Source: Candidatus Heimdallarchaeota archaeon LC_3
GTDB lineage: Archaea; Asgardarchaeota; Heimdallarchaeia; Hodarchaeales; LC-3
NCBI GenBank assembly: GCA_001940645.1
Contig: MDVS01000006.1
Coordinates: 1-64,000, forward strand
DNA length: 64,000 nt
Direction: 5' to 3'
Part shown: positions 56,725-64,000 of the stretch, piece after piece
Position numbering within the stretch: position 1 is the stretch's first letter
Layout of the letters: each line of letters begins with the position of its first letter
Translations under genes and position numbers: made by a program
The notes under the pieces: generated by a model
Databases searched by the model: none
What the model was told of the DNA's origin: nothing
Seen by the model: only the letters and a program-made list of their open reading frames with translations

Positions 56725-57507
56725 TTGTTTAAAGAAAAAAAGAAAAAACTAGAAAATGATGAAGAGAAAGAAAAACAAGAAGACGCAAAGTTAAATGGTG
56801 TCAGTAAAAATTTAAAGGAAATAGAAGAAGATTTACAATCATTTATTGAAGAAGAAATATCGGATAAAGAAGTAGAACAAGAATTAGCTAGATTGGAACA
56901 ACTCATTCAGAAAGAGAAATTAGAGAAAGAAAAAGAGTATAAAATTAAGTCTACCTATACGGTAAAAACTAAGAGAATTTCTGATGATATTCGAGAAATA
57001 CTTCCACTTTGGATTGAAAAACCTATTTACTGGATCACTCCAGGAAATAAATTTGAAAAAAGAAAGGAACAGTGGACGAAGGAATGGGCACAATTATTAA
57101 TTGCTTATACCGACACAAAACATATTTTTGTTGTAATTGTAAGAGATATTATAAATGAATTCCCATTTAAAAATCCATTAGTTAAAAAACAATTAAAACG
57201 CGAACAATTTGTAGAAATTGGAGATCAACTAGTAGGGGAGAGACGTGCAGACTGGCTTGATAAGAAAAAAACACGACTGTTTGTAACATGGCAAACACGT
57301 GATGAAACAAGTGAAGATTTGTACCTGTGGGCACAAGAAGAAGGAAGACAATTTTTAAGTATCTTTGAATTGATGGAAGATGAATACTGGAATACTTTAC
57401 CTGAAGAAGAGATAAGAAAAATATTTTCGTTACTAGTACGAGAAGATAAGGCTATTTATGTTGATTCAAGGCAAAAAAACAGTATACGATTCGAGTTTCG
57501 ATACTAA
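56725..57507 (+). CDS. vps25: ESCRT-II Vps25-like protein with long charged N-terminal extension
   Basis: A 260-residue protein. Residues 1-85 are a Lys/Glu-rich coiled coil absent from eukaryotic Vps25. The core (90-260) matches Vps25 by pattern: P-L-W-I-E-K-P-I-Y-W-I-T-P, E-Q-W-T-K-E-W-A-Q-L-L-I-A-Y, A-D-W-L-D-K-K-K-T-R-L-F-V-T-W-Q, and L-Y-L-W-A-Q-E-E-G. Two winged helices. It would bind Vps22 and recruit ESCRT-III. TTG start after a GGTG element. Last gene of the ESCRT cluster. Confidence 0.88.
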   Translation: MFKEKKKKLENDEEKEKQEDAKLNGVSKNLKEIEEDLQSFIEEEISDKEVEQELARLEQLIQKEKLEKEKEYKIKSTYTVKTKRISDDIREILPLWIEKPIYWITPGNKFEKRKEQWTKEWAQLLIAYTDTKHIFVVIVRDIINEFPFKNPLVKKQLKREQFVEIGDQLVGERRADWLDKKKTRLFVTWQTRDETSEDLYLWAQEEGRQFLSIFELMEDEYWNTLPEEEIRKIFSLLVREDKAIYVDSRQKNSIRFEFRY

Positions 57508-57618
57508 GAAAATATCCACAGACGATAATTATAGGAAAATCTCAACTGCATACAAGAAATAAAAATTTTTATTATCAATCATTGGTTAAAAAAAATGCAT
57601 CTATGTAGGAATAACCCT

Positions 57619-57787
57619 GCGGGGGTATCCGAGCCAGGTCAAAGGAAAAATTTTCATAATCTTTCGACCAATACGGTTTTGTTCTGCCTTATGCGATTCA
57701 AGTGGGCTAAACTCCGTGACCAAAGGAGCAGGACTTAAGATCCTGTCGCGTAGGCGTACGAGAGTTCGAATCTCTTCCCCCGCACCA
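57619..57787 (+). tRNA. tRNA-Leu (TAA) with an 81-base D-loop intron
   Basis: Acceptor GCGGGGG (57619-57625) pairs with CCCCCGC (57777-57783), then A and an encoded CCA. Anticodon stem CAGGA/TCCTG with anticodon TAA at 57736-57738, then a long variable arm typical of Leu. T arm GAGAG TTCGAAT CTCTT. The D arm is interrupted: CAAAGGA occurs at 57640-57646 and again at 57721-57727, so exactly 81 bases between equivalent points must be removed to rebuild a normal D loop (D stem TCC/GGA). Confidence 0.9.
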
Positions 57788-57794
57788 ACCTTTT

Positions 57795-58907
57795 CTAACT
57801 ATTTCTAGCTGATACATTCAATTCTGTAACAAAATGAGTTTTATTGGGAGAAACATCACGTATAATGCGTGTGTTCATTGAATTTATTTTTACATCATTG
57901 TTTGTTGCCTGATAACGAATACTTTCAAGTAATTGTTGTAGCTCAATATTTTTTCTTAAATCTTCACGATCAGATGGTTCCTTGTGGGTGAAATGATATA
58001 AATAAATGGTAACTTTCTTTTTAAAATTACCAAAGATTCTTTGAAAAATACCGGGAAGGAAATCTTTAGCAGTTTCAGGAAGATTCATAAAAATACAATC
58101 AGAAACAGGCAATTCGACAATAGCCTGTTGAGCATCAAGATTATAAGGAAAAATAGTTCCCACCAATTTCTTCTTATTTATTTCGATATTTTGTTTCAAA
58201 AAAGTCATAGCTAAGCTATTGATATCATTAGCATAAATAATAACATCTTTTTTATGAGCTAAGGTAAGAGAAAAAGGGCCAATACCACAAAAAAGATCCC
58301 AAACAACTTCTTTATCTTGGATTTGATCAGAAACAATTAGATACTCGTTATTCAATCGAGAATTAAAATAGACAGATTTAATATTAACCATAAAATCCAG
58401 ATTATTCATTTTATGAGTTGTAACAGGATTATCAAAACCCCCAATACATTCCCAGGATGCAGTACGATAAGAAGAAGAAACATTATCAGTTTTGCGAAAA
58501 ACAGAATCAATGTTTAAAGTATTAAGATAAACATCGGCAATATTATGTTTAAAAGGGAGTAATTCAGGCTCTAACTTGACTAAAAGAATTTTACCGATAA
58601 TATCGTAACTTTTAGGTATTGAAGAATGAAAATCTTCTGGGATATTATCTATTAATTGATCTTCAATTGATAATTTACTCTGTTTTACTGGAAACGAATA
58701 AGAATTAATTTCTAGATGTTGCAATGATTCTGGAATTTTCGTAGATGGATTATCTCCAATTAAAGGAAAAATAACATAATTATCTTGTAAAATGGTTTTA
58801 GCAGTACGAAACAACAAATTATTAGCAATAAGATCTATTTTAGTAATATTAGCGTCTGATTTAAGACATTTAATACCCAATAGATCAATGAAAGTATTAC
58901 TATTCAT
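57795..58907 (-). CDS. trm5: tRNA (guanine-N1)-methyltransferase Trm5-like (m1G37)
   Basis: About 370 residues. The SAM-binding motif is D-L-F-C-G-I-G-P-F-S-L; N-D-I-N-S-L-A and M-N-L-P-E-T-A follow, the N-L-P motif of Trm5. The N-terminal domain (1-70) and the middle R-T-A-S-W-E-C-I-G-G region match archaeal Trm5. It makes m1G37, needed for reading-frame maintenance. I choose ATG at 58907 (MNSNTF); an upstream ATG at 58970 adds a hydrophobic stretch not typical of the family. The gene ends beside the tRNA-Leu gene. Confidence 0.85.
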   Translation of the reverse strand: MNSNTFIDLLGIKCLKSDANITKIDLIANNLLFRTAKTILQDNYVIFPLIGDNPSTKIPESLQHLEINSYSFPVKQSKLSIEDQLIDNIPEDFHSSIPKSYDIIGKILLVKLEPELLPFKHNIADVYLNTLNIDSVFRKTDNVSSSYRTASWECIGGFDNPVTTHKMNNLDFMVNIKSVYFNSRLNNEYLIVSDQIQDKEVVWDLFCGIGPFSLTLAHKKDVIIYANDINSLAMTFLKQNIEINKKKLVGTIFPYNLDAQQAIVELPVSDCIFMNLPETAKDFLPGIFQRIFGNFKKKVTIYLYHFTHKEPSDREDLRKNIELQQLLESIRYQATNNDVKINSMNTRIIRDVSPNKTHFVTELNVSARNS

Positions 58908-59238
58908 GAAAACAAAAATCACTTTAGTTACAAAAACCAGATTACTAAATCTTACAAAAAAAATAGCCATACATGGAATAATTAATGTTTTACATGTACA
59001 AGGATTAATAGATTGAAAATAACAATAAGGACAGAAGTTCGAACCAAATCATCCTGAGAAAAAAAAATTCGAACACAACATAGAAAATTACTAAGAAAAG
59101 ATCATTTTCAATTAACCAGGCATTCTAAAGTGAAAATGAAAGCATTCTTTAAAAGAAGAGTCTAAAAAAGATATACCATAAATACATTCATATTAATACT
59201 ATGAATGATATACCTACTACTAATTCGAAAAGGATTTC
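58908..59238. other. Intergenic region, AT-rich
   Basis: 331 bases between trm5 and the LAGLIDADG-like gene. No supported gene; a possible N-terminal extension of trm5 reaches into the first 60 bases. An AAAGGA ribosome-binding site lies at the 3' end before 59239. Confidence 0.4.
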
Positions 59239-60099
59239 ATGAACAAGAAAAGTATACAAAGGAAGCGCAAGGGGAAGTGGATGGGTAACGCTGCCAAAAG
59301 AAAAAGAAGAAACCTCATCTTGGGAGAATATTATACTGTAACGATAATAACAGCAGTAAACAAAGAAATAGTATTAACACTAAAAATGAGGAAAGTAAAA
59401 ACTAGTTGGGGATTCTATATAACACAAAAGATATGTCAGGAAAACAAATTGATAGGAACAGTATTAACCCTAACAATAGAACAAACAGAAGCAATACCAG
59501 GAAAAATAACAGAAAACTAAAGAGTACGACTACCATTAGAAATAGCACAAGAAAAATCAATAAAAGAAAATGATATTTATGAAATAGAATTACAAATAGG
59601 AGAAGATTTGTTCACTGAACAAGTAATAATCGAAACAATAGACCGGATAAATCGAAACAGAGAAGACGAGTATTATTACACCATCAGAATGCAAAAAATA
59701 CCCACAAAAACAGAAGGAAAAACAACAATAGGAAAAAAGATTGAGAAACTGTCAACAGAAAAAATACAAGATGACCAAGAAATTTATCTACCAGGACTGT
59801 TTCCAGAAGCACACATGGGAAAACTAACAGAAAACACAATGATCATCTTTATGGGAATCCATAAACCAATCATAACACCAATAACCATACAACTAATAGA
59901 ATTTATGCATTATTTTGGATGTTATTATGCAGATGGGACAAAAAAAGGCCATTCCTGGAGAATAAATGCATCTACAAAAGAACAAGCGGAATATTATCTG
60001 GATTGTTATAATAAATTAATTCTCAATCAAGATTTGAAATTTGAACTCACATACACGGAGGAGCCTATTTCAGTACATAAATGTCTTCAAATTTCCTGA
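59239..60099 (+). pseudogene. LAGLIDADG-like protein gene broken by an in-frame TAA
   Basis: One frame runs from 59239 to 60099 with a single TAA at 59518-59520. The part before has a very basic start (R-K-R-K-G-K-W-M-G-N-A-A-K-R-K-R-R) and a beta domain. The part after continues with another beta domain, then M-H-Y-F-G-C-Y-Y-A-D-G-T-K-K-G-H-S-W-R-I, a LAGLIDADG-type helix with A-D-G, and the S-T-K-E-Q-A-E-Y-Y-L motif. It ends early relative to such domains. Codon use is unusually rich in ACA, ATA and AAA. The start has AAAGGA upstream. Likely a decayed mobile endonuclease-like gene; domestication or stop readthrough are less likely. Confidence 0.6.
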
Positions 60100-60189
60100 A
60101 ATTTCTTCTATTTTTCATAAAATAAGAAATAACAATTAGAATTGATTTTAATTCAATAAAATTTATCCTAATCCTTGATAGACTATTGT

Positions 60190-62025
60190 TTATGACACTG
60201 TTACAACTTTACTAAGGTTTTTTGGTTTATCGGGATTAATCTCCTTCCCTTTTATTCTCTTTCCTGCTGCTGCATAGTATGCTATTAGTTGTGTCACTAC
60301 GGTTGCTGGGATAAACATTAATTCCTCATTTCTTAGTTTTGGTATCTTTATTGCTATGTCTGTTTCTCTTTCTATGTGTTCATCTTCTTCTAATATTGTT
60401 ATTGTTTTTGCTCCTCTTGCGGCCATTTCTTTTATGTTTCCTAGTAGATGGTGTCTTGTTTTATCTGTTGATGCTATGAATATTACTGGGAAATCTTTTT
60501 CTATTAGTGCTATTGGTCCATGTTTGCTTTCTGCTGCGTTATATCCTTCTGCGTGTACGTATGCTATTTCTTTTAATTTTAGTGCTCCTTCTTGTGCTAC
60601 TGGTAGTGTTGTGCTTGTTCCTAGAAAATATGCACTTGGTTTGTATCTGATTAGGTTTCCTACTTGTTTTGTTAAATATTCTGTTCTTTTCACTACTGTA
60701 GATACTATTTCTGGTAACTCGTATAGTTCTGCTAATAAATCTTCATATTTCTTTTTTGTTATTTTCTTTGTTTTGTATCCTGTTTCTATTGCTAGTCTTG
60801 TTAGTGCTATTACTTGTGTTGTGAATGTTTTTGTTGCAGCTACTCCTATTTCTGGTCCTGCATGTGTGTATAAGCATACTGTTGACATTCTTGGTATTTG
60901 TGTTCCTACCATGTTTACCAATGATGCTACCACTGCTCCGTTTTTGAGTGCATATTCTAATGCTGAAATTGTATCTGCTGTTTCTCCTGATTGTGATACT
61001 GCAAATATTAGACTGCTCGGTGTTATTGCTTTGCTTTCAAGTATGTTTGGTAGTAGAGTTCTTGTTCTGATTCCAGCAATATTTTCAAATAAGAATTCTG
61101 CTACAAGGCAGCTATGTGATGATGTCCCTGCTGCTACAAAGAATATTTCTGGTGCTTCAATAATTTCCTTTGTTATTTTTGCTATGATATCCTGATCCAT
61201 GTTTTGGAGTGTATTTTTTAGTGCATGTCCTTGTTCATGGATTTCTTTAAGCATATAATGTTTGAATCCTCCTTTTGCTGACTCCTCAATGTTGAATTGT
61301 GATACTGATATTTTTCCATCTAAACTTAAAAGTTCCCCTTCCAGATTATACAGCTCTATTGAGTCTGCTGTTATTTTTCCTATGGTCATATCTTCTAAAA
61401 CTATATATTTTTTGGTATGTTCCAGAAATGCTACTTCTGCTGATCCTATATAATTTTCGTTTTCTCCAACTCCCACAAGTAATGGACTTCGGTTTTTCGC
61501 GAATATGATTGTATTTGGTTCGTCTTGGAATACTGCTGCGAATGCATAACTTCCTCCAGATCCTAAATCCTTCACTGCTGCTATTGTTGCTTCCAAGAAT
61601 GTGAATCCATTTGAATTCATGTATTCCTCTATCAGGTGTGGAATGGTTTCAGTATCAGTTTCTGATCTGAATTCGTGTCCTAAATCGAGTAATCTATCTC
61701 TTAACTGTAAATAATTTGTTAGTATTCCGTTGTGGACTACTGCGATACGTTGTTGGCATGACGTTTGTGGATGTGCATTGATATCTGTTACTCCCCCATG
61801 CGTTGCCCACCTTGTATGCGCTAATCCCACTCTCGCTTCTGATCTAAGATCTATTTCTGCTTCTCCTATTTGCCCGATTGATGTTTGTATATCTAAAGTT
61901 CCTGCGTTTAGTAACGCAAATCCATAAGAGTCATATCCACGATATTCTAACCTTTTTAGGCCATTGAATAATTTACGAAACGCATTTGACTGTTGATTAC
62001 CCGCTATTCCAATTATTCCACACAA
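60190..62025 (-). CDS. glmS: Glutamine-fructose-6-phosphate aminotransferase
   Basis: A 611-residue enzyme of standard length. N-terminal glutaminase with catalytic Cys2 (M-C-G-I-I-G) and R-L-E-Y-R-G-Y-D-S; two SIS domains (A-A-G-T-S-S-H-S and Y-F-L-G-T-S-T-T-L-P) bind fructose-6-phosphate; the C-terminus reads D-K-P-K-N-L-S-K-V-V-T-V-S, close to the canonical D-x-P-R-N-L-A-K-S-V-T-V-E. It makes glucosamine-6-phosphate for UDP-GlcNAc and pairs functionally with the mutase at 14608. No upstream glmS riboswitch was seen. Confidence 0.97.
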   Translation of the reverse strand: MCGIIGIAGNQQSNAFRKLFNGLKRLEYRGYDSYGFALLNAGTLDIQTSIGQIGEAEIDLRSEARVGLAHTRWATHGGVTDINAHPQTSCQQRIAVVHNGILTNYLQLRDRLLDLGHEFRSETDTETIPHLIEEYMNSNGFTFLEATIAAVKDLGSGGSYAFAAVFQDEPNTIIFAKNRSPLLVGVGENENYIGSAEVAFLEHTKKYIVLEDMTIGKITADSIELYNLEGELLSLDGKISVSQFNIEESAKGGFKHYMLKEIHEQGHALKNTLQNMDQDIIAKITKEIIEAPEIFFVAAGTSSHSCLVAEFLFENIAGIRTRTLLPNILESKAITPSSLIFAVSQSGETADTISALEYALKNGAVVASLVNMVGTQIPRMSTVCLYTHAGPEIGVAATKTFTTQVIALTRLAIETGYKTKKITKKKYEDLLAELYELPEIVSTVVKRTEYLTKQVGNLIRYKPSAYFLGTSTTLPVAQEGALKLKEIAYVHAEGYNAAESKHGPIALIEKDFPVIFIASTDKTRHHLLGNIKEMAARGAKTITILEEDEHIERETDIAIKIPKLRNEELMFIPATVVTQLIAYYAAAGKRIKGKEINPDKPKNLSKVVTVS

Positions 62026-62312
62026 ATTTGATGTACCTCTATAATTTCCCTGTAGATGAATGTGATTGTAATATTTTAATAAAATTGATTTAATTTGTTT
62101 ATTAATTTGTGAAATTAAATGAAATCCATTGTTAGGATGTATATCAGTGGATAAACTACTTCGATAATTACTCTCTTAAGAAATCTTACAAAATAATATC
62201 TAGAATTGAGATAGAGTTGATAGGGTTATAAAAATTTCTTTTTAATACCCTTAAATTTTGAATTAATTATCATAAGTTGAGGTTTCCTAGCACCAAATAG
62301 AGGTTATTCTTA

Positions 62313-63284
62313 TTGAAAAATGATCAGAACTCTGAAAATTTTGAGGAATTAGTAAATACTATTCAGTTAACTCCAAAAAACCTTATAAAACTTTTTAATG
62401 TTAATGGATATGAGATTTTAAACAGTTTATCCTCGTCCCCTAAAACTGTTAAAGAATTATCAAAGGAAATGCGGCTATCTGAACAAGCAGTTTATTATCA
62501 CATTAAAAAATTGCTCAATCTTGAAATCATTACTTATCAAGAAGAAATTGAGAAATTACCGAGTACTACTGTAAAAATTCATAGGTATTCTTTAGTATCT
62601 GATAAAATTATTATTGATATGTTTCCTGGATCAAATAGTTCCAATAGTTATTTTCACAAAGCTGTTTCTGGTATTAATACACGTATTCCAAAATTTTTAC
62701 GATTTATTGCACCTAAAAAGAGTATTATTGAAGGATTTTTAGTAGTAGGGAGTGCAATTATTCATGGAAAATATAACGCTACCGCACAAGATGGACATTA
62801 TGTAGGGTATATCGGTTTTTTATTGGGACAGCTCGGACTGCAATATAGAAAAAATTTTTCTTTTGTTAAATTAGATACTGAAATCAATAGAGAAAACCTT
62901 CAAAATACAAATATGATAGTTATTGGTGGACCCAAAGTAAATGTTATTACTTCTGAATTACAAGACAATGATTTTCTTCCAATTACTTTCGAAATTAGTA
63001 AAATCAATACAATAACTAATAAAAAGGTAAAAAAATCGATTACTGATCCTTTGATTGGAGTAATACAGCTCATAGCTAATCCATGGAGTCATAGCAAGAA
63101 GAAAAAGATTTTACTTCTTTGTGGTCCATCGAGAATAGGCACACAAATAGCAGTGTATGCGATTACTCATTTTTCAGATAAAATTGATGAGAAGCTAACC
63201 AAAAATAAAGAATTCGTTCTTCTTCAAGGCATTTTAGATAATAAAGAGGATATTATTGATATTTCTTTTTCGAAGTACCCCTAA
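62313..63284 (+). CDS. Winged-helix (ArsR-like) protein with S-layer-related C-terminal domain
   Basis: A 323-residue protein. Residues 20-110 are a winged helix (N-G-Y-E-I-L-N-S-L, then L-S-E-Q-A-V-Y-Y-H-I-K-K-L as recognition helix). Residues ~140-320 resemble the archaeal S-layer/CBM-like domain: V-V-G-S-A-I, D-G-H-Y-V-G-Y-I-G, N-M-I-V-I-G-G-P-K-V-N and L-P-I-T-F-E. The C-terminal L-L-C-G-P-S-R-I-G-T motif fits. No signal or membrane segment, so the S-layer-like domain is cytosolic and probably senses a ligand. TTG start after GAGG at about 62301. Confidence 0.65.
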   Translation: MKNDQNSENFEELVNTIQLTPKNLIKLFNVNGYEILNSLSSSPKTVKELSKEMRLSEQAVYYHIKKLLNLEIITYQEEIEKLPSTTVKIHRYSLVSDKIIIDMFPGSNSSNSYFHKAVSGINTRIPKFLRFIAPKKSIIEGFLVVGSAIIHGKYNATAQDGHYVGYIGFLLGQLGLQYRKNFSFVKLDTEINRENLQNTNMIVIGGPKVNVITSELQDNDFLPITFEISKINTITNKKVKKSITDPLIGVIQLIANPWSHSKKKKILLLCGPSRIGTQIAVYAITHFSDKIDEKLTKNKEFVLLQGILDNKEDIIDISFSKYP

Positions 63285-63316
63285 AACCTTCAAATACTAA
63301 TTTTTTTATAATAAAT

Positions 63317-63388
63317 GCCTCTCAGTCGGCTCTTCTGGCTTTCATTATGCTAAATCGCACTCGCCGGGGATAACGTCATCACAGGGGC
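63317..63388 (-). ncRNA. Candidate C/D-box sRNA guiding 23S rRNA methylation
   Basis: On the minus strand: C box GTGATGA (63382-63376), D box CTGA (63325-63322) and a partly paired terminal stem (GCCCCT with AGAGGC). An internal TAATGAA is a plausible C'; D' is degenerate. The guide before D, reading GAAGAGCCGA, is complementary to conserved 23S TCGGCTCTTC; the guide after C, GTTATCCCCGGC, is complementary to 23S CCGGGGATAAC. Both targets flank the peptidyl-transferase centre (E. coli ~2442-2452 and ~2506-2516 regions). Calls are by eye. Confidence 0.6.
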
Positions 63389-63418
63389 AAAAAACCAAGG
63401 TACTTTGAAATAATATTT

Positions 63419-63724
63419 TTAACTTATTGGATAAACCAATACAACCACGAGCATAAAAATTATTGCAAGGAAAGTAACTACTGTCCATTGAACAAGTAAT
63501 GGTCGTAGAGATTCAAGTTCTGTATCTTCTAAACGGTATCTCAAAGCCCAAGTAAAAACACCCAGAATCAAAATCATTAACAAGGGAACAGAATTTGATA
63601 CGTTAATTTTGAAAGCTGCCAGATAAAATGTAGTTGAGATTATAAATAGTATTAAATAAGTAACTAGTGAAAAATCAAGTAATTTTGAAGCCCATATCTT
63701 ATACTTCGCTAAGGAGGTAGACAT
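63419..63724 (-). CDS. Small membrane protein, unknown
   Basis: A 101-residue protein with three hydrophobic helices (about 17-35, 43-60 and 80-98) and a short charged loop between helices 2 and 3. No family recognised. Located right after the candidate sRNA, on the same strand, so its mRNA could extend into the sRNA region. Confidence 0.55.
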   Translation of the reverse strand: MSTSLAKYKIWASKLLDFSLVTYLILFIISTTFYLAAFKINVSNSVPLLMILILGVFTWALRYRLEDTELESLRPLLVQWTVVTFLAIIFMLVVVLVYPIS

Positions 63725-64000
63725 TATCTTTTTTTCCTATTCAATTTAATATAGAACTGGGTTGTTCCTATTCAATTTGAGCTGAAATTTTTAAACTTAA
63801 AATCTTTATATTAAGAATTTAAAAGAAATATTAATTATTGAGAAAACTGAAAAATTTTACCTTTTTTTATTTTTTTCTATAAAATAAGCTTAATCCTGAC
63901 TATTTTTGTTAAATAGTTAATATAAATACTATTATTGTTACTTTTTAAAGTTCTGAAATTAGTACGTAAATCTTTTTACCTAAAGAAAATAAAATAATAA
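63725..64000. other. AT-rich end of window
   Basis: 276 bases without an ORF or recognised RNA; includes the promoter region of the small membrane protein gene. Confidence 0.5.

Noticed and set aside
59017..59100. tRNA-like GGTTCGAAC on the minus strand
   Set aside because: No matching acceptor, anticodon or D arm could be found.
60356..61195. 279-codon plus-strand ORF
   Set aside because: Fully antisense to glmS, whose identity is certain; composition is a shadow of that gene.
63317..63388. A tRNA on the plus strand (has TTCATTA loop and paired ends)
   Set aside because: Stems are mismatched, and D and T arms are missing; the C/D-box reading of the minus strand explains it better.
1..64000. 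CRISPR array
   Set aside because: No regularly spaced short repeats with unique spacers were seen; the only tandem repeats are the E1 unit and coding repeats.

Overview
The window is about 70% A+T and reads as a chromosomal piece of an Asgard archaeon (Lokiarchaeia/Heimdallarchaeia type; I cannot place it more finely). The support is the mix of archaeal information genes (archaeal AlaRS, EF-2, RFC-L, eS26, TrmI, Trm5, CCA-encoded intron-bearing tRNAs, V/A-ATPase subunit E, archaeal-type HMG-CoA synthase) with genes of eukaryotic flavour: a ubiquitin pathway (E1, ubiquitin, RING protein, JAMM protease), ESCRT-II (Vps22- and Vps25-like), two ESCRT-III proteins, Vps4, a roadblock protein and Cdc48.

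Layout. 1-3441: ubiquitin region, with the 3' part of an E1 gene carrying an exact 441-bp tandem repeat at the window edge, an opposite-strand zinc-ribbon/Yip1-like membrane gene, ubiquitin, a coiled-coil protein and a RING protein. 3450-18172: mostly housekeeping (alaS, metallo-beta-lactamase-fold protein, TIM-barrel protein, eS26, PadR-like regulator, RFC-L, EF-2, phosphohexomutase, zinc-finger protein with a GRAM/PH-like segment). 18173-34500: membrane and Asgard-type proteins, a frameshifted surE, intron-bearing tRNA-Tyr, a roughly 2,170-residue repeat/helical-solenoid protein, gcvT, ATPase subunit E and an Rpn11-like JAMM protease. 34600-38645: a minus-strand run with HMG-CoA synthase, thiolase, DUF35 protein, a small unknown and TrmI. 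38835-46786: PfkB kinase, roadblock protein, membrane proteins, then a decayed accessory stretch with start-less gene remnants flanking a large SBBP-repeat surface protein, ending at an intron-bearing tRNA-Arg. 47072-52919: Hsp20, Cdc48, a Gfo/Idh oxidoreductase and a beta-CASP ribonuclease. 53141-57507: a compact ESCRT cluster (Vps22, ESCRT-III, ESCRT-III, Vps4, Vps25). 57619-64000: tRNA-Leu with a D-loop intron, trm5, a LAGLIDADG-like gene broken by an in-frame stop, glmS, an HTH/S-layer-like protein and a candidate antisense C/D-box sRNA aimed at the 23S peptidyl-transferase centre.

How the parts fit. Ubiquitin tagging, JAMM deubiquitination, Cdc48 unfolding and ESCRT remodelling are all present in 60 kb, as expected for an Asgard ubiquitin-ESCRT axis; no E2, proteasome or ESCRT-I gene lies in the window. 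GlmM-like and GlmS enzymes would feed UDP-GlcNAc synthesis, and HMG-CoA synthase with the thiolase/DUF35 pair would feed the mevalonate route. Several genes have no usual start codon (apparent AUA or CUG starts) or carry single-base or nonsense lesions; some of these may be homopolymer or assembly errors rather than biology.
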